64,000 nt of DNA from Clostridia bacterium (GTDB lineage: Bacteria; Bacillota; Clostridia; Christensenellales; Aristaeellaceae), in assembly GCA_017534885.1 (NCBI GenBank), contig JAFXVR010000023.1, forward strand, positions 1 to 64,000. Reading direction: 5' to 3'. Position 1 is the stretch's first letter; the number at the start of each line of letters is the position of its first letter. This document shows positions 58,932 through 64,000 of the stretch, in pieces. Position numbers and translations under genes: made by a program. The notes below the pieces were generated by a model. It saw only the letters and a program-made list of their open reading frames with translations, was not told the origin of the DNA and did not search any database.

Positions 58932-59776
58932 CGTCCGCCAAAGCGCCGCTGACGCCCGCTGAAGGCCATCAGCGCCTCGTCATATTCCTTCACGGAGAAA
59001 TCCGGCCACAGGGTCCTGGGGAAGAGGAATTCCGCGTAAGCCACCTGCCAGAGCAGGAAGTTGCTCAGCCGCATTTCACCGCTGGTGCGGATCATCAGAT
59101 CCACATCCGGCTGATCCCCTGTGTACAGGTGCGCGCCCATCAGCCGCTCGTCGATGTCCTCCGGCTGAAGGCTGCCCGCGGCGCACAGCTCGCCCAGCTC
59201 CCGCGCCGCCCGGGTCAGTTCCGCGCGTCCGCCGTAGTTGATGGCGATGTTCAGGTGCAGTCCGGTATTCTTAGCCGTGCGCTGCTCCGCCTGCAGCAGG
59301 GTGTCCCGCTGGGCGTCGGGCAGGTCGTTCTTGTCGCCCAAGATCAGGATGCGCACATTCTTGGCCTCCAGCTCGTTGATCTCGGAGGCGAAGAAGTCCA
59401 GGATGAGCTGCATCAGCGCGGCCACCTCCTGGGGCGATCGCCGCCAGTTTTCAGTGGAAAAGGCGTAGAGGCTCAGGCTGCCGATGCCCAGTTCGTCCGA
59501 TCTCCGGATGATCTCCCGCAGGTTTTCCGTGCCGGCCCGATGCCCGAAGGCGACCTCAGCCCGGTGCTTCTTGGCCCAGCGCCCGTTGCCGTCCATGATG
59601 ATGGCCACATGCCGCGGCAGGCTGGGGAAATCCTCCCGGTTTTTCGGCTGATAGGTGATGGCCCCGGAGATCTTCCGCTCCAGGTCGTCCACCCATTTCA
59701 CCGAGGGCCGCTGATGGCCGGGGCGCTCGGGATACCTGTGCAGCCGGCTCTGTATCCAGTTGATCAATTGCTTCAT
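58928..59776 (-). CDS. uppS: undecaprenyl diphosphate synthase
   Basis: Makes C55 undecaprenyl diphosphate, the lipid carrier for cell-wall synthesis. Conserved blocks: HVAIIMDGNGRWAKKH (catalytic Asp), GHRAGTENLREIIRRSDELGI, LSLYAFSTENWRRSP, IAINYGGRAELT and DLMIRTSGEMRLSNFLLWQVAYAEFLF. From ATG 59776 the protein has 282 residues, with about 45 extra before the core; no good ribosome site is seen there, so the start is uncertain. Coupled to cdsA. Confidence 0.93.
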   Translation of the reverse strand: MKQLINWIQSRLHRYPERPGHQRPSVKWVDDLERKISGAITYQPKNREDFPSLPRHVAIIMDGNGRWAKKHRAEVAFGHRAGTENLREIIRRSDELGIGSLSLYAFSTENWRRSPQEVAALMQLILDFFASEINELEAKNVRILILGDKNDLPDAQRDTLLQAEQRTAKNTGLHLNIAINYGGRAELTRAARELGELCAAGSLQPEDIDERLMGAHLYTGDQPDVDLMIRTSGEMRLSNFLLWQVAYAEFLFPRTLWPDFSVKEYDEALMAFSGRQRRFGGR

Positions 59777-59897
59777 GGCTCTGCGGCGCGGCGGCAGGAA
59801 GTCCGCGGCGCTCTCTCCTCGCTGATGTTCCAATCCGTACCGTTTCCGCTTCAAGCGCAAAGTGCGCAGGCCCTGTGAAGAGCGTGCGCACTCAGGC

Positions 59898-60119
59898 TCA
59901 TTCGCCCGGTGCGGCGGCAGGCGTTGCGATGCCGGTCGCGTCCGGCTCAAATATCGCCACCGTCCATTCCCCGGGCTTTACGCGGATCACGCGCTTCTCC
60001 CCGGCCCGCTCCGCCTGTCTGAGGTCCCGCGTTTCCACCACGCGCGGCGGCTCCTCCCCTCTCAGGGCCAGATCCGCCAGGGCCTCGCTCAGCGGCCAGC
60101 CGAGATACTGAAAGTCCAT
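59898..60119 (-). CDS. small conserved-position hypothetical protein between frr and uppS
   Basis: 73 residues (MDFQYLGWPLSEALADLALRG..., RVIRVKPGEWTVAIFEPDA). The ATG overlaps the frr stop (TGATG) and has GGAGG 5 nt ahead, so it is translated with RRF. The first half may be a helix with a conserved LGWPLSEAL; the second half looks like two beta strands (VVETRDL, WTVAIF). No function known. The 120 bp to uppS hold no gene. Confidence 0.7.
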   Translation of the reverse strand: MDFQYLGWPLSEALADLALRGEEPPRVVETRDLRQAERAGEKRVIRVKPGEWTVAIFEPDATGIATPAAAPGE

Positions 60120-60679
60120 CAAACCTCCAGAATCTCCTTTTCCTTGGCCGCGTAGACCTCGTCAATCTCCTTGATGAGCTTGTCGGTCAGCTTCTGCGCG
60201 TCCTCTTCCGCCTTGTGCTGCTCGTCCTCGGTGATCTCGCTGTTCTTCTTGAGCTTCTTGACCTGCTCGATGGCGTCCCGGCGGGTGTTGCGCACCGCCA
60301 CCTTGGCCTCCTCAGCCGCCTTGCGCGCCTGCTTCACCAGGTCCTTGCGCCGCTCCTCGCTGGGCACAGGGAAGACCAGACGGATCACCTTGCCGTCGTC
60401 CACAGGGTTGATGCCCAGATCGCTGGCCTGGATCGCCTTGATGATCGGCTTCAGCAGGCTGGCGTCCCAGGGGCTGATGACCAGCAGCCGCGCCTCAGGG
60501 GAGGACACGCCGCCCACCTGCGTGATGGGGGTGGGGGTGCCGTAATAGTCCACCGTGATTCGCTCCAGCACCTGCGGATTCGCCCGGCCCGCCCGCAGCG
60601 CCTGCATATCCCTGTCATAATATCCGACCGTTTTGCCCATCCGCTCTTTCGCGTCGTCCAGAATTTCCTTGACTGTCAT
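60119..60679 (-). CDS. frr: ribosome recycling factor
   Basis: RRF splits post-termination ribosomes with EF-G. 186 residues, standard: ERMGKTVGYYDRDMQALRAGRANPQVLERITVDYYGTPTPI (key RAGRANP), ARLLVISPWD, LNPVDDGKVIRLVFP-like INPVDDGKVIRL and the long helical end. GGAGGCGGAGG precedes the start. First gene of the frr-uppS-cdsA-dxr-rseP-(insert)-ispG-polC array; pyrH and tsf, its usual upstream neighbours, are absent. Confidence 0.97.
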   Translation of the reverse strand: MTVKEILDDAKERMGKTVGYYDRDMQALRAGRANPQVLERITVDYYGTPTPITQVGGVSSPEARLLVISPWDASLLKPIIKAIQASDLGINPVDDGKVIRLVFPVPSEERRKDLVKQARKAAEEAKVAVRNTRRDAIEQVKKLKKNSEITEDEQHKAEEDAQKLTDKLIKEIDEVYAAKEKEILEV

Positions 60680-60741
60680 TTCCTCCGCCTCCTTGCAGTA
60701 TCATTCCGCCTCTCCCCGGGAGAGACCTGTTCGCTGCCTCT

Positions 60742-60770
60742 ATTGTATACGGTTTTGGCCTTCTTGGCAA
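60742..60770 (-). promoter_or_regulatory. promoter of the frr operon
   Basis: Minus strand TTGCCA (60770-60765), 17-nt spacer, TACAAT (60747-60742), about 63 bp ahead of frr. Confidence 0.8.
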
Positions 60771-60812
60771 GGGGAAATTGTTTTGCCTCATGCGTTCTTG
60801 GGGGTATGATGT

Positions 60813-60945
60813 TCTTGGGGGAAGGGGGAACCTTTCTTGAAAGAAAGGTTCCCACCCAACGTCCAATGCCGCTCTAAAGGTCGCCACTGGCGACACGCAG
60901 CAATAGACGGCCCCCAAACCCCCATCCTCTTCCAAAGAACTTTTG
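60813..60945. repeat. hairpin repeat element, copy 2, interrupted by the 29-bp repeat
   Basis: CTTGGGGGAAGGGGGAACC and its inverted partner form a hairpin like that at 41709, and the tail (CCCCCAAACCCCC, then CTTCCAAAGAACTTTT) is also shared. Between hairpin and tail lie about 57 extra bases that contain the exact inverted copy (60870-60898) of the 26471-26499 repeat. With the promoters on either side it accounts for the gap between frr and the next gene. Confidence 0.7.
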
Positions 60946-60963
60946 CCGAATGGATCACGGGGG

Positions 60964-60991
60964 TTGCCGGATTTCATTTTTGTTGTATAAT
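60964..60991 (+). promoter_or_regulatory. promoter of the His/Arg-rich small protein gene
   Basis: TTGCCG, 16-nt spacer, TATAAT, with the GTG start about 52 bp downstream. Confidence 0.75.
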
Positions 60992-61043
60992 GGCAGTATA
61001 GACATGGTACAGTTTTCATGAGCATCCGCCGGAGGTGATTTCA

Positions 61044-61265
61044 GTGCTGCGCCACAGCCGCCGTTCGCCCCACAGGGGGCGGCATCCCCATCCCGGGGGA
61101 CACCGTTACCGTCCGCGGGGCGGGGGACGCCACGACCATCCGCGCGCCATGGGACGCCGTTACCGCCGGCCGCCGCGGCGCAGCGCAGGATGCTTGGGCT
61201 GCCTGGTGTATGTCCTGGGCGTGGCCTCGCTGGCTGCGATGGCCCTGCTGCGTCTCCTCCTGTGA
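61044..61265 (+). CDS. small His/Arg-rich membrane-anchored protein
   Basis: 73 residues. The first ~48 are dominated by His, Arg, Gly and Pro (HSRRSPHRGRHPHPGGHRYR...); the last ~25 are a hydrophobic segment (GCLVYVLGVASLAAMALLRL) with CLGC at its edge. A strong promoter, a GGAGGTGA site with GTG start, and a terminator after it show a real single-gene unit. Possible roles are metal or nucleic-acid binding at the membrane, but nothing is established. Confidence 0.65.
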   Translation: MLRHSRRSPHRGRHPHPGGHRYRPRGGGRHDHPRAMGRRYRRPPRRSAGCLGCLVYVLGVASLAAMALLRLLL

Positions 61266-61283
61266 CAGTCCAAAAATGAAACG

Positions 61284-61308
61284 CCCCAGACTGTCTTCCA
61301 GTCTGGGG
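61284..61308. terminator. bidirectional terminator between the small membrane protein and rpmJ
   Basis: A 10-bp perfect stem (CCCCAGACTG / CAGTCTGGGG) over a 5-nt loop, followed by ATTGTT on the plus and CGTTTCATTTTT on the minus strand. It ends the ribosomal-protein transcript directly after rpmJ. Confidence 0.8.
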
Positions 61309-61318
61309 ATTGTTCTGC

Positions 61319-61462
<144 letters not shown>

Positions 61463-61466
61463 TCAA

Positions 61467-61688
61467 TCAGCTCTTGCTGCGCCAGGTGATCCGGCCTCGG
61501 GTCAGATCATAGGGCGAGAGTTCAACGGTCACCTTGTCGCCGGGGTAGATCCTGATGAAGTTCTGCCGCATCTTGCCGGAGATGTGCGCCATGATCTGGT
61601 AGCCATTCGGCAGCTCAACGCGGAACATCGCATTCGGCAGGGCCTCGACGACCTTGCCTTCCATTTCAATCACGTCGTCCTTGGACAA
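61467..61688 (-). CDS. infA: translation initiation factor IF-1
   Basis: 73 residues, an S1/OB-fold protein that binds the ribosomal A site during initiation: [59 protein letters not shown]. Standard length and sequence. 3 bp after the KOW gene. Confidence 0.98.
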   Translation of the reverse strand: MSKDDVIEMEGKVVEALPNAMFRVELPNGYQIMAHISGKMRQNFIRIYPGDKVTVELSPYDLTRGRITWRSKS

Positions 61689-61691
61689 ACT

Positions 61692-61988
61692 TCAGTCCTC
61701 CTTGCACAGGGGCTGTTCGGGGCCGCAGCCGTTCTCCCTCAGGAAGGCGCGGATGTCGCTGTCCTGCAGCCGCCCAGAGGGGTAGCCGCCGTCCAGCGCC
61801 AGGCGCAGCGGCTTGGGCCGGATGTGTATCACTTTTTTCTTTTTCGGGTGATCGAGGCGCCGGGTCAGCCCATCGGCGCAGAGCGCATAGCCCTCTTCCG
61901 GGATGGAGAGCACCACGAAGTATCTTCCGCGGTCCCTTCCCTGGGTGGAGAGCACCACGCGCCCTTCTTCGATCGGCAGACGGTCCAT
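61692..61988 (-). CDS. KOW domain RNA-binding protein (L14e/YlxQ-like)
   Basis: 98 residues: PIEEGRVVLSTQGRDRGRYFVVLSIPEEGYALCADG is a KOW motif as in ribosomal L14e/L19e-like proteins; KKKKVIHIRPKPLRLAL and a helix (LQDSDIRAFLREN) follow. This small protein is regularly found between map and infA in clostridia and is assumed to bind rRNA or ribosomes. Start overlaps the map stop (TGATG). Confidence 0.88.
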   Translation of the reverse strand: MDRLPIEEGRVVLSTQGRDRGRYFVVLSIPEEGYALCADGLTRRLDHPKKKKVIHIRPKPLRLALDGGYPSGRLQDSDIRAFLRENGCGPEQPLCKED

Positions 61989-62761
61989 CACGCATCCTCC
62001 TTCCAGACATAACCGGGCAGTGTCAGCAGCTCCGGCAGTCCGTCCGAGATGGCGAGGGTGTGCTCGTAGTGGGAGGCCGGTGAGCCGTCGTGTGTCACCA
62101 CACCCCAGCCGTCGTCCTCCTCGTCCACGTGCCAGTCGCCCGCCGCGATCATGGGCTCGATGGCGATGGTCATGCCGCCGCGCAGCCTCAGCCCGTGCCC
62201 GGCCTGTCCGTACAGATAGACCGTGGGCTCCTCGTGCATTTCCCGCCCGATGCCGTGACCGGTGAGATCCCGCACAGAGGTAAAGCCTGCCGCGTGCGCC
62301 GTGTCCGCCACAGCCTGGCCGATGTCGCCGATGGTGTGTCCGGCCGCCGCTTCCCTCGCGCCCGCGAAGAAGCAGTCTTCCGTCACCCGGATCAGCCGCA
62401 GCATTTCGTCCGACACCCGTCCGACCGGCACAGTCAGCGCTGAGTCCGCCTGCCAGCCGTTCAGCACCAGGCCGCAGTCCAGGCTGATGATGCTCCCCTC
62501 CCGCAGAATCTCTTCCGCGGAGGGAATGCCGTGCACCACCCTGCTGTCCACCGAAGTGCACAGGGAGGCCGGGAAGCCTTCGTAGCCCAGGAAGGACGGT
62601 TCCGCGCCCGCGTTCCGGATGAGCCGTTCCGCCAGGTCGTTCAGCGCCAGGGTGCTGACCCCGGGCTTCACCGCGTCCTTCACCGTCTGGAGCACCTCAT
62701 AGAGGAGCGCTCCGGCTCTGCGCATGGCCGCGATCTGCAAGGGGCTTTTCAGCGTGATCAT
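61988..62761 (-). CDS. map: methionine aminopeptidase, type I
   Basis: Removes the initiator methionine from new proteins. 257 residues with the five metal ligands in context: [20 protein letters not shown] (two Asp), [14 protein letters not shown] (His), TIAIEPM (Glu) and [10 protein letters not shown] (Glu). Start ATG overlaps the adk stop (ATGA). Within the secY-adk-map-infA segment. Confidence 0.97.
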   Translation of the reverse strand: MITLKSPLQIAAMRRAGALLYEVLQTVKDAVKPGVSTLALNDLAERLIRNAGAEPSFLGYEGFPASLCTSVDSRVVHGIPSAEEILREGSIISLDCGLVLNGWQADSALTVPVGRVSDEMLRLIRVTEDCFFAGAREAAAGHTIGDIGQAVADTAHAAGFTSVRDLTGHGIGREMHEEPTVYLYGQAGHGLRLRGGMTIAIEPMIAAGDWHVDEEDDGWGVVTHDGSPASHYEHTLAISDGLPELLTLPGYVWKEDA

Positions 62762-63387
62762 GCCTGTGCGCCGAGGGCTGCCATGATGCTGGCAAACACG
62801 TCGTCCATGGGCACATCGCCGTCCACCTTTTTCACCAGGCCCTTGGCGCCGTAGAAGTCCACCAGGGGCGCGGTCTGGGCGTGGTACACCTTCAGGCGGT
62901 TCAGCACGGTCTCCGGCTGATCGTCCGCGCGCTGGATCAGCTCTTCGCCGCAAACCGCGCACTTCGTCTCGCCGTTCAGGAGGGATACATGGTAGGTCGC
63001 GCCGCACTTCAGGCACACACGGCGCCCGGAGATGCGCTCCACCAGCTTCTCGTCTGCCACATCCAGCTCGATCACGGCGTCCATCTTCGCAAAGGTGTCC
63101 AGGGCTTCGGCCTGGGGCACGGTGCGGGGGAAGCCGTCCAGAATGTAGCCGTTCTTGCAGTCGTCCTGCTGAAGGCGCTCCTTCACGATGTCGATGATGA
63201 CATCATCGGGCACCAGGCCGCCGGCGTCGATATAGCTCTTGGCCTTCAGACCAGTGGGGGTCTGTTCCTTGATGGCCCTGCGCAGGATGTCGCCCGTGGA
63301 AATCTGCGGGATGTTCAGCGCCGCGCAGATCCGCTGAGCCTGCGTGCCCTTGCCCGCGCCGGGAGGTCCCAGAAAGATGATATTCAT
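62758..63387 (-). CDS. adk: adenylate kinase
   Basis: Interconverts ATP, AMP and ADP. 209 residues: P-loop [37 protein letters not shown] and a long-form LID with a four-cysteine zinc site (CLKCGATYH ... CAVCGEEL), usual in Gram-positive bacteria. 110 bp after secY; that space holds a GGGGGAGC/GCTCCCCC hairpin without T-run. Confidence 0.97.
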   Translation of the reverse strand: MNIIFLGPPGAGKGTQAQRICAALNIPQISTGDILRRAIKEQTPTGLKAKSYIDAGGLVPDDVIIDIVKERLQQDDCKNGYILDGFPRTVPQAEALDTFAKMDAVIELDVADEKLVERISGRRVCLKCGATYHVSLLNGETKCAVCGEELIQRADDQPETVLNRLKVYHAQTAPLVDFYGAKGLVKKVDGDVPMDDVFASIMAALGAQA

Positions 63388-63497
63388 CGTTAACTCCTTA
63401 TGTTCCAGGGGGAGCGCTGACCGCCATGGCCGTGCTCCCCCGGACCCCGCACCCTTTCAGGCGGCGGGATCCGGGTACAGCGCACAGGCTGAAATGC

Positions 63498-64000
63498 TTA
63501 CATGAAGCCGCCCTTTTCCACGTCCATGTCGATGCCGCGGATGCTCATCTCGGCCTGAATGGAACGGATGAACTCCAGGGACACGGACACCGCGATCAGG
63601 ATGGAGCTGGCCGCGAAGGGCACGCTCGTGTTGAGGCCGCGGGTCAGCAGGCTCGGGATGGCGGAGAGCACCGCCAGGAAGAGCGCTGCGAAGAGGTTGA
63701 GGCGGTTGACGATCCGCTGCAGGTAGTCAGCGATGTTCTTGCTGCGCTGGCCGGGGATGGTCGCGCCCTGCATGATCAGCTGTTCGGCCTGCTTCTTGGG
63801 ATCGAAGCTGATGGAGGAGTAGAAATAGGTGAAGGCGATGATGAGCAGGGCGGCCACCAGGATGTACAGCCAGCTGCCGTTGCCCATGTTCATCGTCCAC
63901 CAGTAGGCGAAGGTGCCCGGGTCCGGGTTGGAACCGGAGACCATCTGGATGATGGTGCCGGGGAAGGACAGGAAGGAGTAGGCGAAGATCAGCGGCATGA
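63498..64000 (-). CDS. secY: preprotein translocase subunit SecY, C-terminal part
   Basis: Partial: the gene runs in from beyond the right edge and about the last 166 residues are seen. Features are the last four or so membrane spans, YFYSSISFDPKKQAEQLIMQGATIPG (cytoplasmic loop, part of the ribosome/SecA contact region) and SILIAVSVSLEFIRSIQAEM near the end. SecY is the channel of the Sec translocon. It lies upstream of adk as in other bacteria. Confidence 0.96.
   Translation of the reverse strand, partial: MPLIFAYSFLSFPGTIIQMVSGSNPDPGTFAYWWTMNMGNGSWLYILVAALLIIAFTYFYSSISFDPKKQAEQLIMQGATIPGQRSKNIADYLQRIVNRLNLFAALFLAVLSAIPSLLTRGLNTSVPFAASSILIAVSVSLEFIRSIQAEMSIRGIDMDVEKGGFM

Overview
The window is a 64 kb piece of a GC-rich, gene-dense Gram-positive chromosome, most likely a member of the Clostridia (a Christensenellales/Aristaeellaceae-like lineage would fit; this is inference from gene content, not a database match). 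Evidence: a PolC-type DNA polymerase, a T-box riboswitch ahead of pheST, near-consensus sigma-A promoters with 17-nt spacers, AGGAGG-type ribosome binding sites, the frr-uppS-cdsA-dxr-rseP-ispG-polC order of Firmicutes, and a secY-adk-map-KOW-infA-rpmJ segment.

Layout. 1-6.8 kb (minus): the end of a type I-E CRISPR-cas operon (cas3, then a shortened cse1 at the edge), translationally coupled to a PadR / DUF4097 / DUF402 operon with its own palindrome-bearing promoter. 6.8-9 kb: a GNAT-pyrophosphatase-like fusion and UDP-galactopyranose mutase. 9.1-21.5 kb: a long minus-strand array running deoB, purine nucleoside phosphorylase, an AAA ATPase, tldD, tldE, a monoacylglycerol-lipase-like hydrolase, glpK, a three-part glycerol-3-phosphate dehydrogenase set, and an XRE-IspD-like fusion. 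21.5-29 kb: a mobile palindromic element, secreted and membrane proteins, a methyltransferase, a HerA-like ATPase, an Ig-like repeat protein and a VanX-like dipeptidase. 29-33 kb: T-box, pheS, pheT. 33-43 kb: HD and NYN-LOTUS proteins, a GntR regulator, two glycosyltransferases, an SH3 protein, a second copy of the mobile element, asnS and a GDSL hydrolase. 43-47.7 kb: pyroglutamyl peptidase, a GNAT, an interrupted tRNA-Leu(UAA), a DivIC-like protein, a DUF4143 ATPase. 47.7-60.7 kb: the polC to frr superoperon (isoprenoid, phospholipid, undecaprenyl and membrane-protease steps) with a lower-GC two-gene insert. 61-64 kb: ribosomal/secretion segment rpmJ-infA-KOW-map-adk-secY (secY runs off the end).

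The strongest unusual signal is at 44433-44727: a tRNA-Leu(UAA) gene split between U34 and A35 by a 212-nt insertion with the group I intron P7 core signature, at exactly the position occupied by the classic cyanobacterial/plastid tRNA-Leu intron, but here in a Firmicute-like genome. Other items worth attention are the MITE-like pair with flanking direct repeats (21543-21661 and 39878-39997), the XRE-IspD-like fusion at the end of the glycerol operon, the GNAT-pyrophosphatase-like fusion, the compositionally mosaic and shortened cse1, and dispersed intergenic repeats. Coding is dense and GC-rich, so antisense open frames are abundant and were disregarded.
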